A model generated the notes under the pieces. The model was given only the letters and a program-made list of their open reading frames with translations. It was not told the DNA's origin and made no database searches. The position numbers and the translations under genes are program-made. From JAUVHV01 sp964523875 (GTDB lineage: Bacteria > Omnitrophota > Gorgyraeia > JABMRG01): a DNA stretch of 6,997 nt. This document shows, piece by piece, positions 1-6,746 of this stretch (positions are counted from its first letter, which is position 1; each line of letters opens with the position of its first letter). Location: contig CAZGAS010000055.1 of the NCBI GenBank assembly GCA_964523875.1, positions 1-6,997 of the forward strand. The letters run 5' to 3'.

Positions 1-3000
1 AAAGAATATTACCTGATATTGCTAAACCATAAGGTTTAACACCTTCTATATTAAAATCTTTTGTCACTTTGGCTGCTTCTTTTTCATTGTAAACAATATC
101 GCCTCTTTCCAAGTCAAGCTCATAGATAACGCCTTTGGCCTCTGTTATGCAACAAGACTTATGCAAAAGTGCCTGTCTTAGCATGCCTATAACAGCGGGC
201 TCCTTCTTCCTGATAGCATCTGTATGCTCTAATAGAACGGTTTTTGTTATATCTCCTTTTTCATCAAGTGCTATTATTTTATTGGTACTGTCTATAACGG
301 ATAGTGATAAAAGTTTGTTATTTTCCGTATAAGCTGCCATCTGTTTAAATCCTTTAAGCTCATCGACCTGCGAGAAGAGCCTGCGGTCTTTTCCATCTAA
401 ACCACAGGAATATATGTAACCATCAGATATACTATGATAATATACCTTTTTACCTACTATCTCTATAGAATCTGTGGGTTCTCCTGTCACCCGCAAGAGT
501 TTCCCCTGGCTATCAAAACATACAATGCCCGCATCTTTATCAGCCACAAGATACATCGATATATCAGCGCCTTCTCTTATGACTCGTATCATTGACGGAT
601 TACTTAAGGTGCCTTCTTCAAAAATAAGCTTTGCGGGCTTGGATCCGTCATCCGTATCCTCTGTTGCGGGTTTTCCTATTACAAACTCCTGGCCTCTTCT
701 TGAAAATGCCAATGCTGAACGATTTATATCATAGCTTATAATTCTACCGTCATCTGTCATTATCCATGGCTGTCCTGACTCTAATGCAAACTGTTCTGTC
801 TGCACAAAATGGTCTTTACCTTCTTCAAGCTCTATGTCTATTCCGAGTTCATCATGAAATTCAGTCTTTAATCTTGTCAAGAAATTTTTCTGGACAATAT
901 CAACCATCTTTGGCTTGGAGAGAAAGTTAAATACGAGAATCTTACCCTTTTCTTTAAGCCTTCCCAAAAACTCAGCCGTGCAATTATTGGTAATGGAATT
1001 TTTTATCTTATTTATTATATCCTTAGGAGATTTTTTATAGTCTTTCATAGTTAAATTTTCATTCGATGTAAAGAATATCATGACCTTTGAAAAGTCTATG
1101 CCATTGTATTCTCCAGTCTCGAATAGCTTTAGGAAAAAGTTCATTATAACGGGATGCGCCTTATCCACTTCATCGAATACTACCACAGAATAGGGCCTGT
1201 CCTTTACTTTCCCTAAAAGCTCAGGCAAAGTATCTGAGCCGATATATCCCTTAGAGGAGCCTATAAGATTTGATATGCGATGTTCCTCCCTGTACTCTGT
1301 CATATCTATCCTTATAAATGCCTTCTCATCTCCCGGATAGAGCTCTTCCGCCAGGACCTGAGGCAGAAATGTCTTTCCGCAGCCTGTAGGGCCTGCGAGA
1401 TAGAATATGCCTGCAGGCGCATCATGCTTCCTGACACCTAATCTGTCTACAATGACCTGTTTCGCGACAGCCTCAACAGCATGATCCTGACCATGTACAC
1501 GGTTTTTAAGCCGTGCCTCGATACCAAGTATCCATTCGCTTTGGTCTAAAAACTCACTTCCCGCGGTAAAAGAGTTGGCTTCCGCAACATCAGAGACCTC
1601 TGCCTCAAACTTAAACGATTTGTGTCTTTCTTTATAAAGTTTTAGGATAGTGCTGATACCATTTATAATCTTATTGGCCTCTCTGTGACGACGCTCGATA
1701 GCATCAATATCATCGGATGTTTCTCTGCGTAATACTGTCAATTTCCTTGCGGCATCTACTGTGCGTTCTAATGCATTCTTCATATTACGAGTGTTCTGCC
1801 CGCGCCTCTGGCGTATCCAGTTAAATGCCTCGGTCAAAGCATCTTTAGGTCCTCTGGGCCGGCCAAAACCTATCATAAAACGGTCAGTAAGCTTTACAAG
1901 TGTGCGTAAAAAGTTAAATAGCCCTTTTTGGGGAACAGATATCTTCTCACCTATGGCTACATCCTCAGTATTTATCTCATTCAAGAGTCCGGGTATCACA
2001 TTCTCAAGTATCTCAACGGTCTCTTCCGCAGTAGGGGATACAAGGGTCACTTTTTTAAAACGCTGGTTCATCGCCTCGTCCTTTGACATAAACATTTGGC
2101 ATTCTTTTTCAGTAGTAGATATAATAATTCTTAAACTTCCGCCTGTAAGCCTATCTTTTATATACTGAAAAAAATCCACTGACCCAGCCCACACCTGCTG
2201 TGTTAATATATGGGCCTCATCCATAAAGAGCAGGGTTCTTCCGTCACATATATTATCCAAAAGGGCGTTCAGTTTCTCCATATTGATAAGGTTGCCAGTC
2301 TCTAAAAACGCGGTCATCTTTAATTTTAAAAGCCTGACAGGGGGCTTGCCTGCCCTTTTGGTAGTGTCATCAAGCCATGTCTGCGTCTGCCGGTTTATAA
2401 TCATATCAGCAAGTTTCTCAATAAGGGATGTCTTTCCTCCGCCTGCCTCTCCCACTAAAAATACCCCTGCCTGTTTAGGCTTTGTCAGACGGTTTATTAT
2501 CTGATCCAGGGCGTCACGCTGTTTTTCACCGATAAAGAATGGGCTGTATTCTTTCTTTTTAGCCTTATCAAGCATATCTTCGTAAAACTGTTCAGGATCA
2601 GGGGCCTGTTCAGATCCGTTGCCGAAACCTGGAAGCGATGGAATGCCGCCGATAGAAGGCTGTTTGGACTCTTCATCATCACCAGATGCCATAAAAGAGT
2701 TCGGCAGGATAAAAGGCACCCTGATATTAGCACCTGTTATTGTATTAAGTTCAATCATCTCTATTCTTAATGGATTAAAACTATCGAGGTTATTCTTTGC
2801 TTTCTCAAGCCAATCTGTGATATTTTTCACAAACCCTGCTAAAAAGGCGTGAGTTCGTTTAAATAGCATACGCGTATTATAGAAAGAGATGCTGATAGAC
2901 CTTTTAAGGCTAAAACCTGTCATATAATGAGCATGGCTTCCTATCTCAGGATGGGTGTGGGCCCTGCCTTTAAAAAGGTTTATAGGTATGGACGTAGTCT

Positions 3001-4144
3001 TTTTGCCGGACTGATTCTTTTTGTCGTCATTATCCTTATCTTTCTTCTTTGCCTTATCAATAACTTTATCTTTAAAGGTCTTAAGGAATTTTTTAAGTGA
3101 TTCCTTATTCTCGATAAGTTTTTTTATCTCATCGCTGGAAAGGATTATGCCATATTTTATCTTAAACCTGGCAGATAATATTCTCGCGACTAGATCTGAG
3201 AGCTTATCCTCATCTAAGTCATCCAGATTACCTTCTCCAGCCTGCGCTATAAGTGTCTCTCTTACAATATCCTCATTTAGAATATTCTCAAGATCGTTTC
3301 TTATGTCTTCAGCATCATCCTCATCTATTATGCCGTCTTGTTGAAGTTTATCAAAGGTCTCATCTAAAAGATCTTTTTCAAGGGCCCTGTAATCATCAAC
3401 CACCTTTTCCATATCATCTTCTGTTATATCCTCAAACTCCTCCTGCTTAGGGGTTTCTACAACCCAGCAATATGATAGATCCCTTGTGCGTAATAACCTT
3501 AAATCAGGGTATATATCGGCATTACTCAGTGTTTTTGCAATATTATTCTTATTTATTGATATACCACTTACCTGCCATTGCCTGAAATCCTGTTCAAACA
3601 TATTATTAAACGTATGAGGTTTGCCTAAAAGCGCTCCCAGTTCGTGCAAGAATACAGCTGCAATATTGTCATTATCATGTATGCGTATGTGTATCTCGGC
3701 TTTCTTTAAGCCATAATTTGACGCATGCCCCCTAACGCCCCATTGCAGTTCCTTATCAGGATAGACAGCTTTTACATATCCGCCTACTATCAGTTCCTTT
3801 ATAAGACGCAACAATAAAGGACTACGTAAACCTAAACCGCTGTCAGCAAAAAGATAGGCATAAACAGGATTTAGCTTAATGGCCAGGCCCAGGTCCTCTA
3901 TAAGCGGCTTTACCTTACCCCGCCTATAAAGCCAGGCTAGCGGTATGTCTACTTCTTTCTGATGAATAGCGTCTCTTTCTTTATACGAAATATCTTCATC
4001 AGTAAGGATAGCCTCAAGCTCATAAACTGTGTGCGAATTGAGAGCATGATTGGGCCTTAAGGCATAGTTATCCGGCAATGCCCAGGTTATCTGGGAAAAC
4101 ATAAATACAGAAAGTATTATATAAATGAATATTTGTTTTTTCAT
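1..4144 (-). CDS. Exported Clp/Hsp100-like double AAA+ ATPase with C-terminal beta-propeller-like region (3' end outside window)
   Basis: The frame is open for 1381 codons with no stop to the left edge; I checked every codon. Residues 1-22 are a Sec-type signal peptide (KK, hydrophobic core, cleavage likely after TWA), followed by LRP (29-31). Residues 23-230 are unrecognised and include HELGALLGKPH (167-177). An acidic, helical stretch (about 230-330), a Lys/Asp linker (about 365-380) and a His cluster (396-406) follow. AAA module 1 resembles ClpB D1: Walker A GEAGGGKT (565-572), Walker B LLFMDEAH (D642, E643), NQRF with R695; the KYRGEFE pore loop is not evident. A short charged helical stretch (about 785-835) sits where ClpA/ClpC carry the middle domain. 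AAA module 2 has GQD (885-887), Walker A GPTGCGKT (918-925), pore loop GYIG (966-969), Walker B VVVFDEVDKAH (D991, E992), sensor-1 N1028 and arginine finger R1062. The GAR sensor-2 segment is missing. From about 1115 onward, repeats such as DGYIYSCGLDGKDRRLF resemble YWTD/DUF5050-type propeller blades. By family it should be an ATP-driven unfoldase or remodeller, but an exported location is puzzling because ATP is scarce outside the cytoplasm. The ATG at 4144 is the first in frame after a stop and has no Shine-Dalgarno sequence. Confidence 0.88.
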   Translation of the reverse strand, partial: MKKQIFIYIILSVFMFSQITWALPDNYALRPNHALNSHTVYELEAILTDEDISYKERDAIHQKEVDIPLAWLYRRGKVKPLIEDLGLAIKLNPVYAYLFADSGLGLRSPLLLRLIKELIVGGYVKAVYPDKELQWGVRGHASNYGLKKAEIHIRIHDNDNIAAVFLHELGALLGKPHTFNNMFEQDFRQWQVSGISINKNNIAKTLSNADIYPDLRLLRTRDLSYCWVVETPKQEEFEDITEDDMEKVVDDYRALEKDLLDETFDKLQQDGIIDEDDAEDIRNDLENILNEDIVRETLIAQAGEGNLDDLDEDKLSDLVARILSARFKIKYGIILSSDEIKKLIENKESLKKFLKTFKDKVIDKAKKKDKDNDDKKNQSGKKTTSIPINLFKGRAHTHPEIGSHAHYMTGFSLKRSISISFYNTRMLFKRTHAFLAGFVKNITDWLEKAKNNLDSFNPLRIEMIELNTITGANIRVPFILPNSFMASGDDEESKQPSIGGIPSLPGFGNGSEQAPDPEQFYEDMLDKAKKKEYSPFFIGEKQRDALDQIINRLTKPKQAGVFLVGEAGGGKTSLIEKLADMIINRQTQTWLDDTTKRAGKPPVRLLKLKMTAFLETGNLINMEKLNALLDNICDGRTLLFMDEAHILTQQVWAGSVDFFQYIKDRLTGGSLRIIISTTEKECQMFMSKDEAMNQRFKKVTLVSPTAEETVEILENVIPGLLNEINTEDVAIGEKISVPQKGLFNFLRTLVKLTDRFMIGFGRPRGPKDALTEAFNWIRQRRGQNTRNMKNALERTVDAARKLTVLRRETSDDIDAIERRHREANKIINGISTILKLYKERHKSFKFEAEVSDVAEANSFTAGSEFLDQSEWILGIEARLKNRVHGQDHAVEAVAKQVIVDRLGVRKHDAPAGIFYLAGPTGCGKTFLPQVLAEELYPGDEKAFIRIDMTEYREEHRISNLIGSSKGYIGSDTLPELLGKVKDRPYSVVVFDEVDKAHPVIMNFFLKLFETGEYNGIDFSKVMIFFTSNENLTMKDYKKSPKDIINKIKNSITNNCTAEFLGRLKEKGKILVFNFLSKPKMVDIVQKNFLTRLKTEFHDELGIDIELEEGKDHFVQTEQFALESGQPWIMTDDGRIISYDINRSALAFSRRGQEFVIGKPATEDTDDGSKPAKLIFEEGTLSNPSMIRVIREGADISMYLVADKDAGIVCFDSQGKLLRVTGEPTDSIEIVGKKVYYHSISDGYIYSCGLDGKDRRLFSQVDELKGFKQMAAYTENNKLLSLSVIDSTNKIIALDEKGDITKTVLLEHTDAIRKKEPAVIGMLRQALLHKSCCITEAKGVIYELDLERGDIVYNEKEAAKVTKDFNIEGVKPYGLAISGNIL

Positions 4145-4174
4145 ATTATTAATATATTAGAAAAGATATTATAA

Positions 4175-4203
4175 AGAATAACATAAGTTGACTATTCTGT
4201 CAA
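4175..4203 (-). promoter_or_regulatory. Sigma-70 promoter for the Clp-like gene
   Basis: Read on the minus strand, a perfect TTGACA (4203-4198) is followed after 17 bases by TATTCT (4180-4175, four of six matches to TATAAT). An extended -10 TG lies one base upstream of the -10 box. Transcription would begin near 4168, giving a leader of only about 24 bases with no ribosome binding site. The -35 box is one half of the palindrome at 4188-4203. Confidence 0.6.
4188..4203. promoter_or_regulatory. Palindromic operator candidate, copy 1
   Basis: TTGAC and GTCAA form a perfect 5-base inverted repeat with a 6-base spacer. On the minus strand it reads TTGACAGAATAGTCAA and contains the -35 box of the Clp-like gene. 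The same pattern, TTGACA then AATAGTCAA, occurs at the divergent promoter, so both may bind one dimeric regulator. No gene for that regulator is recognised in the window. Confidence 0.45.
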
Positions 4204-4238
4204 TAAAAAACTTTTAAAAAATCTTTCTTATTTAAAGT

Positions 4239-4355
4239 TCAAATAACCTCTAAAGGCCTCAAGACCGGCATTTCTTCTAAAACAAGCCTTTCTTCTCCTT
4301 TTGATTCTTTCTTTAGGACGCTCCATTCGGCTTTAATCTCTTTGACAAATAATAG
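4239..4355 (-). pseudogene. Relic of a small gene (C-terminal remnant)
   Basis: This open stretch of 38 codons ending in TGA has protein-like composition: it includes KEIKAEWSVLKKE and ends MPVLRPLEVI. An in-frame TGA lies immediately upstream (4358-4356), and no ATG, GTG or TTG precedes the internal ATG at 4271, so most of it has no start codon. It lies between the two divergent promoters and overlaps the plus-strand -35 box. The simplest reading is the tail of a gene whose 5' part was lost or replaced. No family is recognised, and it could be a chance open frame. Confidence 0.25.
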
Positions 4356-4360
4356 TCAAA
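4341..4360. promoter_or_regulatory. Palindromic operator candidate, copy 2
   Basis: TTTGAC and GTCAAA form a perfect 6-base inverted repeat with an 8-base spacer. It covers the -35 box and the upstream part of the promoter spacer for the aldehyde dehydrogenase operon. Its core (4342-4359) matches copy 1 except for the central bases: TTGACA, then AAT here versus G there, then AATAGTCAA. A repressor bound here would block RNA polymerase at the -35 box. Confidence 0.45.
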
Positions 4361-4370
4361 CTGGTATAAT
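4342..4370 (+). promoter_or_regulatory. Consensus extended -10 sigma-70 promoter of the aldehyde dehydrogenase operon
   Basis: TTGACA (4342-4347) and TATAAT (4365-4370) both match consensus exactly, separated by 17 bases, with an extended -10 TG at 4362-4363. Transcription should begin near 4377-4378, giving a leader of about 47 bases. A ribosome binding site AAAGGAG (4411-4417) lies 7 bases before the ATG. So perfect a promoter would be very active unless repressed, which fits the palindrome over its -35 box. Confidence 0.85.
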
Positions 4371-4424
4371 TTAGGCTAGTTTAGATAACAATATTGATTG
4401 ATTATATGATAAAGGAGCAAGCTT

Positions 4425-5882
4425 ATGAAAGAGACGGCTGTTGCGGATACAAGTAATGCGGGCGGCATAGACATTGAGAATATAATGGAAAAAGCGTCCT
4501 TTGCCGCGGCAATATTTAGCCAGTTAAGCCAGGAGCATACAGACCGTATCGTAAGGGCTGTATATGAGGCTGGATTCAAGAATAGGATAAAATTGGCTAA
4601 GATGGCGCATGAGGAGACAAAATTAGGTGTCTGGCAGGATAAGGTAATAAAAAATGTTGTCGCTACACAGTTTGTGTATGAAGATATAAAGAACCTAAAA
4701 ACAGTTGGGGTTATATCCGATGATAAAGAAAGCGGCATCATAGAGATAGCGCAGCCAATAGGCCCTATCTTTGCTCTTATTCCTGTAACCAATCCTACAT
4801 CAACGGTAATATTTAAGATACTTATTGCCTTGAAAACAAGAAATCCTATAATCATAAGCGCTCATCACAGGGCAATGAAATGCTGCAACGAAACAGCGCG
4901 TATATTATACGAAGCAGCCTTAAAAGAGGACGCGCCACAGGATTGCATACAATGGCTCGAAGCAAAGTCTTCAGAAAGTACACGCGCGTTGATGCGACAT
5001 AAAAAACTAGCCTTAATCTTAGCTACTGGTGGCTCAAGCCTGGTAGGGGCAGCATACAGCTCAGGTACACCCGCTATAGGTGTTGGCCCAGGCAATGTAC
5101 CCGCATATATTGAAAAAACAGCTGACGTGGGCTTTGCCGTAGAACAGATATTTATCTCAAAGACATTTGACAATGGTACTGTATGTGCCAGTGAACAATC
5201 GATTATTGTAGATAAATCTCTTGCTGATAAGGCTCAAAAAGAGATCGAAGCGCGAAAAGGATATTTCTTATCAGAGGATGAGACAAAGCGCATTGAGGAG
5301 GTAGCCTTTGATAAAGAGCGTGGATTAATGAATACCGCTATAGTCGGCCAATCCGCGGCTTCTATCGCTAAGCTGGCAAATATTGACGCTGGCGCCGATG
5401 TACGCCTGCTAATAGCGCCTCTTAAAGGAATAGGCAAGGAACACCCCCTCTCTTCAGAGGTCTTAGCGCCTATACTCGCTTTTTACGTCGCTAATGATTT
5501 CGAACATGCGGTCAATCTATGCATAGACTTAAACTTCCATGGTGGTATAGGGCACACTGTAAGTATCTTCTCTAACGACGATGAAAAGATACAGGAATTC
5601 GCCTCTGTTATGAACGCGGGGCGCATTGTTGTTAATACCCCTTCGTCTCAGGGCGCTGTCGGCGGTTTGTATAATACCCTCCATCCGTCATTTACCCTAG
5701 GCTGTGGTAGCGGCGGCAAAAATATAACCACTGATAATATCTCCGCGAAGCACTTGCTTAATATACAGCGCATCGCGCGCAGGCGCGTTAATAGGCGTCT
5801 GGAAAAGTTTGACAATAAGCTTTATTTTGATGAATCTATCGACATCAAGGCAATTGAAGATGAGTTTAACCGTAATTACTAA
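4425..5882 (+). CDS. CoA-acylating acetaldehyde dehydrogenase (stand-alone AdhE N-terminal type)
   Basis: This 485-residue cytoplasmic enzyme belongs to the aldehyde dehydrogenase superfamily. Its family interconverts acetaldehyde plus CoA and acetyl-CoA using NAD(H), in fermentation or in ethanol or acetaldehyde use. The sequence follows the dehydrogenase half of AdhE throughout: HEETKLGVWQDKVIKN (62-77), PIGPIFALIPVTNPTST (111-127), LATGG and GVGPGN (199-224, NAD-binding face), TFDNGTVCASEQS with catalytic C254 (247-259), NTPSSQG (404-410), TLGCGSGGKN (424-433) and KHLLNIQ (442-448). It stops about where the linker to the iron-dependent alcohol dehydrogenase half of AdhE would begin, and no such domain follows in any frame, because a STAS gene begins 20 bases later. 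The ATG at 4425 is supported by AAAGGAG seven bases upstream. I see no convincing microcompartment-targeting peptide of the EutE kind. The exact aldehyde substrate (acetaldehyde, propionaldehyde or other) cannot be read from sequence. Confidence 0.92.
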   Translation: MKETAVADTSNAGGIDIENIMEKASFAAAIFSQLSQEHTDRIVRAVYEAGFKNRIKLAKMAHEETKLGVWQDKVIKNVVATQFVYEDIKNLKTVGVISDDKESGIIEIAQPIGPIFALIPVTNPTSTVIFKILIALKTRNPIIISAHHRAMKCCNETARILYEAALKEDAPQDCIQWLEAKSSESTRALMRHKKLALILATGGSSLVGAAYSSGTPAIGVGPGNVPAYIEKTADVGFAVEQIFISKTFDNGTVCASEQSIIVDKSLADKAQKEIEARKGYFLSEDETKRIEEVAFDKERGLMNTAIVGQSAASIAKLANIDAGADVRLLIAPLKGIGKEHPLSSEVLAPILAFYVANDFEHAVNLCIDLNFHGGIGHTVSIFSNDDEKIQEFASVMNAGRIVVNTPSSQGAVGGLYNTLHPSFTLGCGSGGKNITTDNISAKHLLNIQRIARRRVNRRLEKFDNKLYFDESIDIKAIEDEFNRNY

Positions 5883-5902
5883 AAAGAATTAGGAGCAAAG
5901 AT

Positions 5903-6196
5903 ATGGTTCAATTTAAGTTGGAGGATAAAAAACTGATCTGCCTGTTCTCAAAGAATATGGAGACAGAAAACTGCGTCAATTGTGAGGGAGAACTTTTTAA
6001 AAAAATAAGGGAAACAAAACTGCCTGTTGTCTTTGATCTTAAAGAGGTAAGCTACATCGCTTCTATGTTTCTGAGTATGTGCCTTATGGCCGCGAAAGAA
6101 CCGGATGTCGAGACTTTTATACTGGTTAATGTACAACCGAACGTAAAGAAGGTATTTAAGATAGCGGGGATTGATAAACATCTGACTATTTTATAA
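5903..6196 (+). CDS. STAS-domain protein, anti-sigma factor antagonist-like
   Basis: This 97-residue protein has the length and pattern of a single STAS domain of the SpoIIAA/RsbV type. The core strand-helix VVFDLKEVSYIASMFLSMC (42-60) corresponds to the NLEDLSFMDSSGLG region of SpoIIAA, and VNVQPNVKKVFKIAGIDKHL matches the conserved C-terminal strand and helix. S54 aligns with SpoIIAA Ser58, the residue phosphorylated by the anti-sigma kinase, but the preceding Asp is Ala and the Ser-Gly after it is Met-Phe, so phosphoswitching may be altered. C24 and C27 form a CxxC of unknown meaning. The gene lies 20 bases after the aldehyde dehydrogenase stop, with AGGAG (5891-5895) seven bases before its ATG, so the two are very likely one operon. 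By family it would bind an anti-sigma factor or another partner; no partner kinase, phosphatase or sigma factor is visible in this window. Confidence 0.75.
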   Translation: MVQFKLEDKKLICLFSKNMETENCVNCEGELFKKIRETKLPVVFDLKEVSYIASMFLSMCLMAAKEPDVETFILVNVQPNVKKVFKIAGIDKHLTIL

Positions 6197-6211
6197 CAAA
6201 AAACAGGAGTG

Positions 6212-6240
6212 GGTTTAAATAGTTATCTATAAACCTCTTT
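6212..6240. terminator. AT-rich hairpin between convergent genes, probable terminator
   Basis: GGTTTA (6212-6217) pairs with TAAACC (6230-6235), and TAG (6220-6222) pairs with CTA (6227-6229) around a TTAT loop, leaving a two-base bulge. On the plus strand TCTTTTCT follows, a modest T-rich tail. It ends the STAS operon 15 bases after its stop codon and overlaps the toxin stop codon. The stem is weak, so termination may be partial. In the minus direction no clear T tract follows. Confidence 0.45.
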
Positions 6241-6477
6241 TCTGTGTCTTATTCTATATATAATAACCTCTTTCGCAGCATCGTCTACTCTATATAATAT
6301 CCTGAAATTTCCGGTTCTTGTCCTGTATCCTTCTTCTTGGATAAGCTTTACGCAGCCATAAGGCCTTGGCGTAATAGATAGCGACAAAATCTTATCTCTG
6401 ATAGAATTAAAATCCTTGCCCTTTACTTTATCAAGATCCTTTTGAGCCTTTGGTATAATCTTGATAGTATATTTCAT
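6223..6477 (-). CDS. RelE/ParE-family toxin
   Basis: This small basic protein of 84 residues has the RelE/ParE fold signature: an N-terminal strand and helix (IIPKAQKDLDKV, 7-18), PYGCVKLI (39-46), the central strands TGNFRILYRVDD (55-66) and the C-terminal RHRKEVYR (77-84). Members are either ribosome-dependent mRNA endonucleases (RelE) or gyrase poisons (ParE). The basic YRIRHRKEVYR end, with R77, H78 and R79, is more typical of the RelE side, but sequence alone does not decide. Its ATG overlaps the antitoxin stop codon by four bases (ATGA) and has only a weak, A-rich ribosome binding region, so translation is probably coupled to the antitoxin. No truncation or frameshift is seen, so it appears intact. 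Confidence 0.85.
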   Translation of the reverse strand: MKYTIKIIPKAQKDLDKVKGKDFNSIRDKILSLSITPRPYGCVKLIQEEGYRTRTGNFRILYRVDDAAKEVIIYRIRHRKEVYR

Positions 6478-6698
6478 GCTTTTCTTTTCTTAAGATATTC
6501 AGAAAAATCTTCTGCAAGCCTCTCTTGGCTGCGCAAAGCTTTAAGCTCGATTATATCCTCTGTAAGCTCTTCCCTCTCAAGCTGGCTCCTTAAAGCCTTT
6601 TCAACGAAGAACCCCTGCTTCAACCCGTGGTCATTACAGAAATCCTTGATTTTTTGAATGAGAGACTTCTCAATCTTTATGGACATTACGCCTTTCAT
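6474..6698 (-). CDS. Ribbon-helix-helix antitoxin of the RelE/ParE-like toxin
   Basis: This 74-residue protein has a short N-terminal strand MSIKIEKSL (5-13), then helix A (about 14-25) and helix B (KQGFFVEKALRSQLERE, 27-43), the pattern of a ribbon-helix-helix DNA-binding dimer. The C-terminal half (about 41-74) is rich in Glu and Lys and helical, as expected for the segment that wraps and neutralises the toxin. I chose the ATG at 6698 because GGAGGTG (6711-6705) lies six bases upstream. A longer frame from the TTG at 6746 would begin inside the -35 box and is rejected. The toxin gene follows with an ATGA overlap, the usual antitoxin-first order. It likely represses its own promoter through the AAGTAA repeats just upstream. 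Confidence 0.82.
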   Translation of the reverse strand: MKGVMSIKIEKSLIQKIKDFCNDHGLKQGFFVEKALRSQLEREELTEDIIELKALRSQERLAEDFSEYLKKRKA

Positions 6699-6704
6699 CT
6701 TTTT

Positions 6705-6711
6705 CACCTCC
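6705..6711 (-). promoter_or_regulatory. Strong Shine-Dalgarno that fixes the antitoxin start
   Basis: GGAGGTG on the minus strand, six bases before the ATG at 6698. It is much stronger than the toxin's own initiation region, which fits antitoxin being made in excess of toxin. Confidence 0.8.
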
Positions 6712-6717
6712 AGGATA

Positions 6718-6746
6718 AATATACACGAAAAAGTAATATTTGTCAA
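6718..6746 (-). promoter_or_regulatory. Promoter of the toxin-antitoxin operon
   Basis: On the minus strand, TTGACA (6746-6741) is followed after 17 bases by TATATT (6723-6718, five of six matches to consensus). Transcription would begin near 6711, leaving a very short leader that starts at about the Shine-Dalgarno sequence. The repeat cluster overlaps and lies just upstream of the -35 box. Confidence 0.7.

Noticed and set aside
1761..2168. Plus-strand open frame of 135 codons
   Set aside because: It lies inside the region encoding AAA module 1 and the following helical stretch on the minus strand, and it has no recognisable family.
2905..2959. HTHP resembling a JAMM metalloprotease motif
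   Set aside because: The downstream Ser and Asp of the JAMM pattern are not in place and no upstream catalytic Glu context is evident.
4168..4173. Perfect TATAAT on the minus strand as the -10 box of the Clp-like gene
   Set aside because: It lies 24 bases from TTGACA, which is too far. The TATTCT box at 4175-4180 has 17-base spacing and an extended TG.
4376..4855. Minus-strand open frame of 159 codons opposite the aldehyde dehydrogenase start
   Set aside because: It overlaps a clearly recognised enzyme on the other strand, has no ribosome binding site and reads as a hydrophobic shadow of the real gene.
6474..6746. Longer antitoxin starting from TTG at 6746
   Set aside because: The start would be the -35 box itself, upstream of the transcription start and of the GGAGGTG that serves the ATG at 6698.
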